Made by a program: the position numbers and the translations under genes
The notes under the pieces: generated by a model
Told to the model about the DNA's origin: nothing
The model's database searches: none
The model's input: only the letters and a program-made list of their open reading frames with translations
Source of the DNA: Halorientalis sp. IM1011
Lineage (GTDB): Archaea; Halobacteriota; Halobacteria; Halobacteriales; Haloarculaceae
Assembly (NCBI RefSeq): GCF_001989615.1
Contig: NZ_CP019067.1
Location: 434,001 to 498,000 of the forward strand
Reading direction: 5' to 3'
DNA: 64,000 nucleotides
Part shown: positions 55,258 to 62,922 of the stretch, one piece after another
Layout: each line of letters opens with the position of its first letter
Position numbering within the stretch: the stretch's first letter is position 1

Positions 55258-55764
55258 ATGAACGCGACTACGGTTGACCCGCTGAACGCGCTTCGACTGC
55301 CCGGCGACCTCAAACTGATTCCGAACTGCATCGACTAGGAAACCGACCTCGACGCGGGGGAACGCCGGGCCTATCGCGCCCGGACGCAGGCAATGGCGGT
55401 CGTCCCGCGGACCAACGACGACGAGGAGTGCATCGGCCTCTACGACGTGTTCTCCAGCAGTGGATCCCGGTACGTCGTCGATTACGTCGACGGGCGGTGC
55501 GACTGCCCAGACGACCGCAACGACCGGACTGACAGTGGCTGTAAGCACCGCCGACGCGTCTCAATCGCGCTCGATGAAACGCCACTCCCGGCCCCGGACG
55601 TCGATGCGTCGGACTACTGGCCGTGGCTTCTCGACACGCTCCACCTGCTGACGGCAGAGTACCCGCGGCTGGCCGACGATGGTACGGTAGCCGACCTGCT
55701 CGACGGCGCGTTGGAGGCGGTCCGCACGGTGGACGACAAGCCAGCGGCATCGACGCCGGCGTAG
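55258..55764 (+). pseudogene. SWIM zinc-finger protein gene with in-frame TAG
   Basis: From the conserved start at 55258 the frame runs for 26 codons to a TAG at 55336-55338. It then continues open in the same phase to a stop at 55764, giving 168 codons in all. The downstream part carries a SWIM-type zinc finger (CDC ... GCKH, with H and three Cys) at about codons 79-97. The intact-frame continuation suggests one base change to TAG rather than a chance join. The downstream ATG at 55393 could still yield a shorter protein of 123 residues with the zinc finger. No suppressor tRNA was found. Confidence 0.55.
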
Positions 55765-55829
55765 GGAATCACTCTCTATTCTGTGTCAATCAGCGTATAT
55801 TTTAAGTAATTCCTCTATCAACTTCGACT

Positions 55830-56120
55830 ATGGGGAAGAAGCGCCGGTCCGACAAGCATCACGATATCGGTGATCCCAAACCTGGTGAGGTTGGTGACAA
55901 GCGGCCATCGAAAGATCCGGGTGAGACTCCGATGGAGCGCATTCATAACCGACGCCGTGGTGAACTAGAAATACCTGAGCCGAATTCTTATCCCCGGAAT
56001 GCACCATCTGGTGACGATTCGCAGACAGAGGGGAATGACACCGACAACGAAGATGAAGGGGTAGACTTTGCTGATCCCGATTGGGAAGACCAATTCGAGG
56101 ACTATCATCTCCCGGACTGA
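55830..56120 (+). CDS. Small highly charged protein
   Basis: A 96-residue protein with a basic N-terminal half (MGKKRRSDKHHDIGD) and a very acidic C-terminal tail (DNEDEGVDFADPDW). It probably has little fixed structure. No family is recognised. It stands alone, 65 bases after the SWIM gene. Confidence 0.45.
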   Translation: MGKKRRSDKHHDIGDPKPGEVGDKRPSKDPGETPMERIHNRRRGELEIPEPNSYPRNAPSGDDSQTEGNDTDNEDEGVDFADPDWEDQFEDYHLPD

Positions 56121-56230
56121 TCTGAGAGAACCTGCATTGAGTGAACGTCTATCCTATATTCGGAGGATGACTCTGTGCAAGGTAAGCGCCCTGTGTTTAT
56201 CGCTTGCGAGGTCTTCAACAGGTAGGGGAG

Positions 56231-56851
56231 TCAATCTGTTCCGTCTCGTCGGCCACGCCAGACCAACCCTGCCGCGAGTCCAGTGACGGCCAGTATCCCA
56301 AGCCCGGCGAATTGCATGGGGCCCAAGAGGGGAAAGTCGAATTCCGGACCCAACAGGTGAAAGCCGATCCCCGGCCCCGTCGCGAAGAGTGTGACTCGAG
56401 AAGGCGTTTCGCGGTGAGACTCATTGTAGACGATCCAACCGAGCATGAGGCCGTAGATGATGAACGGGAGTTCGAGCAGCCAGTAGAAGATGGGAAACCC
56501 GCCGCTCGCAGACGTGTATAGTCCGTAATACTGCCCCTCGTAGACGATGGCATAGCTTCCCCGTCCAGGGGCGGTGTAATCGCTATAAAAGAACTGATCT
56601 GGCCAGTCTTCGCGCCCGTAGATCGTGAGGTGGCCGTCAGGGGAGCGTATCGTTCGCCGAACAACGTCCTGTGCCGGCGGTGAAAGATCCTCGTACCGGA
56701 GAGTCGGGACCTCCTCGGGGACGTCCGACTGCGTGGTCCGCTCGACCGAAAACGACGCTTGCTCTCCCCAATCCCCCATGGTCACCGGCGCACCGACGAG
56801 CGACACCGCGACGAGTGCGGCGATGACGACGAGGACCGACCGGGAATCCAT
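56231..56851 (-). CDS. Haloarchaeal membrane protein with extracellular domain
   Basis: A 206-residue protein with a signal-type helix (SRSVLVVIAALVAVSLVGAP), an extracytoplasmic domain containing YEDLSPPAQDVVRRTI and DWPDQFFYSDYTAPG, and three C-terminal helices (about residues 125-200) ending in a basic tail (WRGRRDGTD). The same domain layout appears in small haloarchaeal membrane proteins, but I cannot name the family. Composition is typical of the host. Confidence 0.6.
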   Translation of the reverse strand: MDSRSVLVVIAALVAVSLVGAPVTMGDWGEQASFSVERTTQSDVPEEVPTLRYEDLSPPAQDVVRRTIRSPDGHLTIYGREDWPDQFFYSDYTAPGRGSYAIVYEGQYYGLYTSASGGFPIFYWLLELPFIIYGLMLGWIVYNESHRETPSRVTLFATGPGIGFHLLGPEFDFPLLGPMQFAGLGILAVTGLAAGLVWRGRRDGTD

Positions 56852-56978
56852 ACCGGTTCTGTCTCATCACCCAGTAAATGCTTTCTCTATATTGAGCGGG
56901 TCGAGAAAGTGAAATCAGGCGTGAGAACCGTTGGGTGACACTCTCATCGATAACTGTGAACCCAAACTTTTACATTTC

Positions 56979-57025
56979 TACCTGCCGAATTAACATGTAT
57001 GGGGCGAAAGCCCGTGAACCTACCA
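56979..57025 (+). promoter_or_regulatory. Conserved leader motif, copy C
   Basis: CCTGCC is followed after 16 bases by GGGC-GAAA-GCCC (57002-57013) and then GTGAACCTACCA before the ATG at 57026. Compared with copy B, the stem swaps an A-T for a G-C pair (A to G and T to C on opposite strands), a compensating change. Confidence 0.65.
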
Positions 57026-57463
57026 ATGGACGCAGCCGAGACAGCAGACGACGAGACCAGTATCGAACTACTGTACGTGCGCGGGGGCTACGCTCGCGAC
57101 GCACCGGGTCTGGATCCGGACGGCGACCTGTTCCAGCTTACGCGCGACCTGGTCTGCTTCGGGCCGGCTACGTTCGAGAAGGTGGACATCAATCCGGCCG
57201 AAGCGCTGTTCGCCGCCTATGCCTCGATCGGCGAGGCCACCTTGCCGACCGACGCGTTCGACACGGCCGACGAACTGCTCGAACAGGTCTACCGGGCTTG
57301 CCAGGGACCGGGGAGTCCGGACACCCTGCCATACGAGGGCGACCGGCACCGGAGCATGATGCTCGGCGACGTGATCGTCGTCGACGGGACGCCGCACATG
57401 GTCGCCGAAGTCGGCTTCGAGCGCCTCGACGTCGATATCCGCGGCCATCGGGGTGATAATTGA
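57026..57463 (+). CDS. Hypothetical protein, leader-motif member C
   Basis: A 145-residue acidic protein. The middle (FEKVDINPAEALFAAYASIGE) and the end (RHRSMMLGDVIVVDGTPHMVAEVGFERL) recall the YodL-like domain of phage/plasmid genes, tentatively. The start at 57026 is set by the conserved leader. The next gene begins in its stop (TGATG), so at least four genes (57026-58346, then 58421) look co-transcribed. Function unknown. Confidence 0.6.
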   Translation: MDAAETADDETSIELLYVRGGYARDAPGLDPDGDLFQLTRDLVCFGPATFEKVDINPAEALFAAYASIGEATLPTDAFDTADELLEQVYRACQGPGSPDTLPYEGDRHRSMMLGDVIVVDGTPHMVAEVGFERLDVDIRGHRGDN

Positions 57464-57960
57464 TGGCGGACCAGCAGACCCTCGCAGCGAGCGCCGACAC
57501 CGGACCAGAGATAGGCAAGTCGCTCGCCGAGCGGACCCACTACGCCCACGTCCGGTACGCGGCCATCGACGAGGCTGGCGTCATCTGGTACGATCCGCGC
57601 GACGGTCGGGAGTACTTCACGACCGGCGCAAGCGGGGACGACCTCCAGGCCGTCGGCGACGAGGTCCTGACGAGCGTTAAGATCATACCGTTCCGGCCGA
57701 GCGATCACGGCGAGCCCGCGGCCCGGTACGTGATCAATCCCCAGCTCTCCCGGAAGGTCCGGCACAACGAGGACTGCGAGTTCCGCGAGGAGTTCGTCCG
57801 CACGGACACATTCGGGAAGTCGGACGTCGTCGAGTCGCTCGCCGCAGCTCGGGAGTGGTGCCGCGAGCACATCCCCGGCTACGACGACGCGGACTACCGG
57901 AATGCCGTCGCCGAGCGGACCGACATCGAGATTGTCGACGACACTGAGGGCGACCGATGA
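57463..57960 (+). CDS. Hypothetical protein of the small-gene module
   Basis: A 165-residue acidic protein with an alpha/beta layout (HYAHVRYAAIDEAGVIWYDPRDG, then AARYVINPQLSRKVRHNEDC and a helical REWCREHIPGYDDADYRNAV end). No family was recognised. Its start overlaps the upstream stop and its end overlaps the next gene (ATGA), so it is translated with them. Confidence 0.6.
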   Translation: MADQQTLAASADTGPEIGKSLAERTHYAHVRYAAIDEAGVIWYDPRDGREYFTTGASGDDLQAVGDEVLTSVKIIPFRPSDHGEPAARYVINPQLSRKVRHNEDCEFREEFVRTDTFGKSDVVESLAAAREWCREHIPGYDDADYRNAVAERTDIEIVDDTEGDR

Positions 57961-58346
57961 CGCCCGACCCCTCTGACCTCGACCCGGGCGCAGCGTTCGA
58001 GCTCCCGGGCGACACGCGACTCGTGATCGTCGGGCGCTGCGACGACACACCGGCCGACGATGACTCCGGCCCGGTGTACGCGGCCAAGGTCACGAAGCCA
58101 GACACGGTCCGAACGATACTCAACCGGCCGCACAACATCGAAGCGGCACTCGCCGGTGGGGCGACGTTCGACGGCTACGAGGCGATCACTGAGCGGCGAG
58201 ACCCGTTCGTCTGCCCGGGCTGTAACCAGCCCAGACGTGACTCCGACGAGTACAGCGCGGCGTTCCTCCTGGACGTCCGAGTCTGCTCCTACGGCTGTGA
58301 GCAGGCCGTCCACCAGGCCCGGCGGGTGAACCCTCACGGCGACTAA
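57957..58346 (+). CDS. Zinc-ribbon-containing small protein
   Basis: A 129-residue protein with two Cys-x2-3-Cys pairs, CPGCNQ and CSYGC, near residues 82-110, likely a zinc ribbon. The N-terminal half is a small beta domain (ALEPGD-type LDPGAAFELPGDTRLVIVGRC) that may read an effector or base. It overlaps the upstream gene by four bases (ATGA). Function unknown, possibly DNA or RNA binding. Confidence 0.6.
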   Translation: MTPDPSDLDPGAAFELPGDTRLVIVGRCDDTPADDDSGPVYAAKVTKPDTVRTILNRPHNIEAALAGGATFDGYEAITERRDPFVCPGCNQPRRDSDEYSAAFLLDVRVCSYGCEQAVHQARRVNPHGD

Positions 58347-58364
58347 CGGACGCGGTGGGGTTCA

Positions 58365-58406
58365 GGCCCGACTGGACGGCCCGCGGTTCGACTCCGCGAC
58401 GGGCCC
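58365..58406 (+). other. Acceptor/T-arm-like hairpin structure
   Basis: A T-arm-like hairpin, CGCGG (58382-58386), TTCGACT loop, CCGCG (58394-58398), is enclosed by GGCCCG (58365-58370) and CGGGCC (58400-58405). Ten bases stand where the D and anticodon arms would be. The general plan matches the structure near 26,500, but the high GC makes such pairing easier by chance. It lies between two genes of the module. Confidence 0.35.
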
Positions 58407-58420
58407 GTTATGGACAGACC

Positions 58421-58918
58421 ATGCCCCAATCCAGAACAGAACACCTAACCACCGACGCGACCGAGGCGGCAGGTAACGATCAGCCAATGCCCGCTGAACC
58501 TACCACCGGGACAGGCGCCGCGCCGGAGCTCGTCGACGTCGTGGAATTATTCACCTCTAACAACGCGGTCCGCTGGTCGAGCGCGCCGGCGGTCCGGGCG
58601 GCGAATCTGCATGACCACAAGTCGCTGCTGTTCGCGCCTCATCCCGACCGCCAGGCGCTCGTAGCGGTCGCAACGACGGAGGCGATAGACGGCCGGTCCC
58701 AGGAGAACGCCGTCCGGATACGCTCCGATCGCGGCAACCACGCGCTGCCGAAGGAACTCCTCGAGCATCTCGGAGCCGACTTCGACGCCGTCGACACGGG
58801 CTCGCTCCGGGTCGCCATCTTCGCGACGGATGGCCTCCTGGTGTTCCAGCCAGCGACGACGGTCGCAGAGTGTCCGGTACCGGCCGATCTGATCGAGGCG
58901 ACCCGAGCGGGTCAATAG
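58421..58918 (+). CDS. AbrB-like small protein (tentative)
   Basis: A 165-residue protein with a disordered N-terminal third. The C-terminal half (NAVRIRSDRGNHALPKELLEHLGADF, then GSLRVAIFATDGLLVFQP) resembles a swapped-hairpin AbrB/MazE-type DNA-binding fold (VxxRSDRG-LPKELxxxLG). If so it is a regulator or antitoxin-like protein, but no toxin gene is next to it. The ATG at 58421 is used; one at 58488 is possible. It follows the hairpin at 58365. Confidence 0.5.
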   Translation: MPQSRTEHLTTDATEAAGNDQPMPAEPTTGTGAAPELVDVVELFTSNNAVRWSSAPAVRAANLHDHKSLLFAPHPDRQALVAVATTEAIDGRSQENAVRIRSDRGNHALPKELLEHLGADFDAVDTGSLRVAIFATDGLLVFQPATTVAECPVPADLIEATRAGQ

Positions 58919-58973
58919 GCTTTAACCGCTCGCTCACATACTATCGGCCGGGCAGACGCCGGCCAGTGTAACT

Positions 58974-59006
58974 TTGGTAGGTTCACGGGCTAGAACATCG
59001 TTCTAG
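58974..59006 (-). promoter_or_regulatory. Leader-motif-like copy D without a start codon
   Basis: On the minus strand a different hairpin, CTAGAAC/GTTCTAG with a 3-base GAT loop (59006-58990), precedes CCCGTGAACCTACCAA (58989-58974), the same core as copies A-C, but AAG replaces the ATG. No clear gene follows, so this may be a relic or the motif may act without a start codon. Confidence 0.45.
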
Positions 59007-59038
59007 CGATCGGCCGTAGCGTCGCCCTTTCATTCATA

Positions 59039-59713
59039 CTATACCGCCTCGTCGAGATACATCTCTTTCCGGTCGACGATATTCCGGACTGCTGATCGAG
59101 AGATTCCCGCGTGGTTCGCGGTCGATCGGATGGACTTGTCCTCCTTTTCGATTCGCTCGATCACTGCCAGTGCAGTGTCGAAGTTCTCGTTGGGGACGAG
59201 GTAGCCCTCGTCATCGGTGTCGAATCCGTACGGTGGCCGGCCGAGATGTTTTCCGGCTGCTTCCGCCGCTGCCAGCCCAGCCATAGTCCGCTCTTTGTTC
59301 AGCTTCGCCTCAAGTTCCGCCGCCATCCCCAGCAACTGGAGGACCATCTCGTCGTCAACCAGGCCGTCGCCGGCGTCCTCGCCGATGTGGAGATCGGCGT
59401 CGATGATGTGGACCGAGACGTCGTTGTCGTCGACGAGCCTGCCGACGGTCCGGTTCAGGTCGCGCATGTTACGTGCGATCCGAGAGACCTCGCGCACAAC
59501 CACGCGATCGATCTCGCCGTCTTTCGCTAGCTCCATGAGCTCCCGGTAGCCCGACCGGTCGGTGTCGGTCCCCGTGGACTGGTCCTGGAGAACGCGAACA
59601 TTCCCGGGCTTGACGTCGAGCGTCTCGGTGGTGTACTCCCACGCGGATTTCTTCTGTCCCTCGAGGGATTGCTCCTCAGTCGAGACTCGCGCGTAGATCG
59701 CAGTATCGCTCAC
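59039..59713 (-). CDS. Serine recombinase / resolvase
   Basis: A 224-residue serine recombinase. The nucleophile is Ser in YARVSTEEQSLEGQ (about S11). The catalytic-domain core is DRVVVREVSRIARNMRDLNRTV, and a C-terminal helix-turn-helix (SIRSTANHAGISRSAVRNIVDR) binds DNA. The length fits a small resolvase/invertase, and it may resolve or invert parts of the accessory region. It faces away from the DISARM-like genes and closes the small-gene module on its right side. Confidence 0.85.
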   Translation of the reverse strand: MSDTAIYARVSTEEQSLEGQKKSAWEYTTETLDVKPGNVRVLQDQSTGTDTDRSGYRELMELAKDGEIDRVVVREVSRIARNMRDLNRTVGRLVDDNDVSVHIIDADLHIGEDAGDGLVDDEMVLQLLGMAAELEAKLNKERTMAGLAAAEAAGKHLGRPPYGFDTDDEGYLVPNENFDTALAVIERIEKEDKSIRSTANHAGISRSAVRNIVDRKEMYLDEAV

Positions 59714-60252
59714 GTTTCCAACATGGTTGCTAGCTATATAAAAAATACACCTTTAGCACAGGCTGTTGTAAACCGGAGGGTTACTACCACGGTTGGCCGC
59801 GAATTTCGATTATTCTAATGTTCAATTCCCTCAAAGACAGAGTGTCGGCTGAGTTTGATTCAAGCGATAATCACGACCACAGATAGTCCCTGATTTGCCC
59901 CAGATATTTTGGAGAGAATATGACACCCAGACTAATAGCCGGTACGTATATTACGAAATCGGATTTTCTATCATCAGAGGACAACTTCAAACCAAATTCC
60001 GATCGGCTTGTCTTCGTCCATTAGCTGGATCCACTGATATGGGACAATATCGAACTGTTAGCATTTTCATAGCTCGTTCGAGACTATAACCCCTGGTCCG
60101 AAATCAGAAATCCATTCTAGGACACTGTAGGGTGCCCGATCTGCACCAATAATTTGCAATTCAAGCGCTCTCAAAAGTTTCAACCACCGGGCACGCTTGA
60201 ATCGTATGATCATCAGTAAAGTATTTCCAGGCCGGTACGTTTTGTCAGAGTT
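59714..60252. other. AT-rich intergenic region before the DISARM-like genes
   Basis: About 540 bases without a convincing gene, low in GC compared with the genes on both sides. It probably holds the promoter of the following operon, since the next gene uses a GTG at 60253 and no upstream ATG in frame was seen. Confidence 0.45.
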
Positions 60253-62718
60253 GTGCCGCTTACCGCTCTCTTCGACACTCCAGCGGTTAAGTCGCCGTTC
60301 ATTTCGTCCGGCAATCTCGCCGACGAAGAGCGACTAGTCTACTTCCCGGCCACGACGAGAGTACACGCAGGCCTTATCAGCGCGATGGTAGAGCGTGGCC
60401 AGGATCTGGTCATCGTGACACCGTCCGACAGAGCAGAATTTCTGCACCTCCACGCCCTAGAAGCTCTCTTCGGACCCAAGGTAGATGGCCGCAACGCGGT
60501 CTTCTTGCTCAGCTCCAACACAGAATTCCGTGAGCGGTTCCGACAGCTTGCTCCGACGTCAATGCGTCCACCACACGACAAGTCTCGCTACGCGCGTGAG
60601 GAGACCCCGATAGCTAACGTGACGAAAGATGGGTCACTAGCGACAGTAACGAAGAACCTGAACCATCCCGACAAGCCTGCGCGGTTTCTCTTCTCGTACA
60701 CGAGTACGCGTATTCCTTCGAACGATGTCGGAGACCGAATTCGGTGTGTAATCTACGACGACTCTGTAAAGTACGACGAAGAACGCCTCCTCCGATTACG
60801 GAAATGGAAACAGCGAAACGACGTGCCCGCAATAGTCTACTTTACGAGCAATCCGACGTCAGACCTCGTGGAGAAACTACGTGGACGAGCATTTCTCTGG
60901 GCGTGGCCACCTCGGCTGTTGTCTGCCGTAGTCAAGAGTGATCAAGATAGTGGGCACGAGTGGATAGGTACCGACGAGGAAGTGAGTCCGACAACCCGCC
61001 GTGCCCAGGTCGTCGCCAGGCGGGAGCAGAACCGCGTTTCGGGCCTCTCCATCGAGGTCCATACGTGCGGTGACGGTGACCTCCTCACAGCCCTGAAACG
61101 GGCAAACGACCGTCGGGCGAGGTTCGAGTACTTGGCACGAGAGTTGAACGCCGACATCCTCAAGCGTGGCCAGCAGCTTGTGCGGTACGCTCTAGGGAGT
61201 TTCCGCGAACTCTTGACCCCACTTGACGTGGCCGACTTTCACGCCCGGCGGACGACGATATCGAGCCGGCTTGCGCAGCTTGATCGGTTCGCGGGCCGCA
61301 TTGCGTCTGATCCCGAGGCGAATCCCGCAACCGGCACGTTCCGGGACGTAGTCTCAGCTCTCGAAGAGCTGGAGGAACTGTGGGACAATGTACCTGCAAG
61401 CGACAAGAAACAGGGCGTGCTCGTCGATAACCTGCTCTACGGTGCGCTCGACAGGGGGGACTCGATTTCCGTCGTCACGGCGACAGAAAGTCAACAGCAA
61501 GCACTCACGACGTTCCTCCAGTCTGAGCACGCTGCTCTCTACCGTGACCTGGGTGACGACCTATCGATACACGACACTCGCAGTGTTCGCTCGGCCGACC
61601 CGACGGACCACGTCGTCCTCTACGGCGCACTTCGTTGGGGCGACCGTGATCTCCTCCGCACCGACGTCGCAACAGACGCTATCGTCTTGGCGTATCCCAT
61701 CGAGATGGGCCTCCTCCACTCACAGGTGGACGCCTTGGAGGATTCCTTCGAGTCGATTGCGGACAAAACGTTCTGGAAGGTGATCGACAAGCTGACCCGT
61801 ATCACTACGGACGAACGCGCGGACGTCGAACGTGTGAACATTGACCTCCCCGAGTACGAAGAACCCAATACGAGCGATCTCGGTGAAGACATCTCCGTAG
61901 ACGAGGCCGAAGGAGAAGACTTGGGCGAAATCGTGCGAGGGTACGAGACAGATTACGAGGATAGTGAAGACTTCGACCCAACCGAGTACGAGACGTCCTC
62001 CACGCACCAGACGACTACCTCTGGGGGACAGACCGAAACCGACTGTCTCGACGTCCACTTTGACGGCGGCCTTTCCATGTACCTCCGCAAAGACACCGAA
62101 GTGTACACAGTACGCGAAGGCCACGACAAACTGTTCAAGAAGACCGCTTCGCGCCTCAAGGAACACGACGTCATCGTCCACCTGGGGGACACCGACGAGA
62201 TGCGTGACCAGCTGTACGCGTTGATTCGTGAACGCGGGGATGTCGGACTGTACTACTATGCGAACTTGTGGAAAGTCAACCTTGAAGCCGCCTTGGAGGA
62301 GACCGGTGACGATCTAGACGACTTCGTGGAGAAGATGGAACAACAAGGTCTAGACAAGAACCGCGGCACCTACGAGCGGTGGTACAAGATGGAAGTTCAC
62401 CGGACGCGATCGAAGAAGAGCTTCTGGGCCATCGCAGATGCGTACGATCTAGACGGCGTGAAAGAGAACTTCAGCCAGGTGTGGAACGCCGTCCAGGAGA
62501 TGGAGACTATATACAGTCGTCTGAAGAAAGCACTCAGACAGACAGCACTTCGATCTGCCGCCGACGGAACACTGGACGACGTGATGCTGTCGGAGAGTCC
62601 GGACATCCGGCTCAGTGACTTCGAGATCGGGAAGTACCTCTTCCGACTCGAAGTCCAATCGATAGAAGAGGGTGTCAAGGCCAAGAGTTCACAGATAGTA
62701 CGACTACGTGGGTTCTAA
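60253..62718 (+). CDS. DISARM DrmE-like protein (tentative)
   Basis: An 821-residue protein starting at a GTG. The N-terminal part (about residues 30-240) has helicase-like strands (LVYFPATTRVHAGL, LVIVTPSDRAEF, IRCVIYDDS and PAIVYFTSNPTSD) without a Walker A motif. The middle is helical. The phrase VVLYGALRWGDRDLL ... IVLAYPIEMGLLHSQV near residue 455 and a C-terminal helical domain after an acidic linker resemble DISARM DrmE proteins as I recall them. The next gene looks DrmA-like, as in class 2 DISARM (drmE, drmA, drmB, drmC, drmMII). An unrelated defence protein remains possible. Confidence 0.55.
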   Translation: MPLTALFDTPAVKSPFISSGNLADEERLVYFPATTRVHAGLISAMVERGQDLVIVTPSDRAEFLHLHALEALFGPKVDGRNAVFLLSSNTEFRERFRQLAPTSMRPPHDKSRYAREETPIANVTKDGSLATVTKNLNHPDKPARFLFSYTSTRIPSNDVGDRIRCVIYDDSVKYDEERLLRLRKWKQRNDVPAIVYFTSNPTSDLVEKLRGRAFLWAWPPRLLSAVVKSDQDSGHEWIGTDEEVSPTTRRAQVVARREQNRVSGLSIEVHTCGDGDLLTALKRANDRRARFEYLARELNADILKRGQQLVRYALGSFRELLTPLDVADFHARRTTISSRLAQLDRFAGRIASDPEANPATGTFRDVVSALEELEELWDNVPASDKKQGVLVDNLLYGALDRGDSISVVTATESQQQALTTFLQSEHAALYRDLGDDLSIHDTRSVRSADPTDHVVLYGALRWGDRDLLRTDVATDAIVLAYPIEMGLLHSQVDALEDSFESIADKTFWKVIDKLTRITTDERADVERVNIDLPEYEEPNTSDLGEDISVDEAEGEDLGEIVRGYETDYEDSEDFDPTEYETSSTHQTTTSGGQTETDCLDVHFDGGLSMYLRKDTEVYTVREGHDKLFKKTASRLKEHDVIVHLGDTDEMRDQLYALIRERGDVGLYYYANLWKVNLEAALEETGDDLDDFVEKMEQQGLDKNRGTYERWYKMEVHRTRSKKSFWAIADAYDLDGVKENFSQVWNAVQEMETIYSRLKKALRQTALRSAADGTLDDVMLSESPDIRLSDFEIGKYLFRLEVQSIEEGVKAKSSQIVRLRGF

Positions 62719-62922
62719 CCACTTCGTAATGTCTTTGGTTAGTTAGATTTTGTCTGAATGAACTACACCATCCTGGTTCTTGCTGCGTTCCTCCACTCTG
62801 AGGCCGTCAGACGGTAACTGAAACGAGTGGACCGAGTAACCCACTCTGGTTCCCCAGTTAGTCCGTCGTCCCGAATCGGTCTACCTCCCTAAACTTATGA
62901 CACTCTGCGATGACGAGAGGGT

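Noticed and set aside
55336-55338. TAG read as pyrrolysine or by suppression
   Set aside because: No pyrrolysine genes or suppressor tRNA are visible here, and haloarchaea are not known for using UAG as pyrrolysine in such genes. A mutation or alternative start is simpler.
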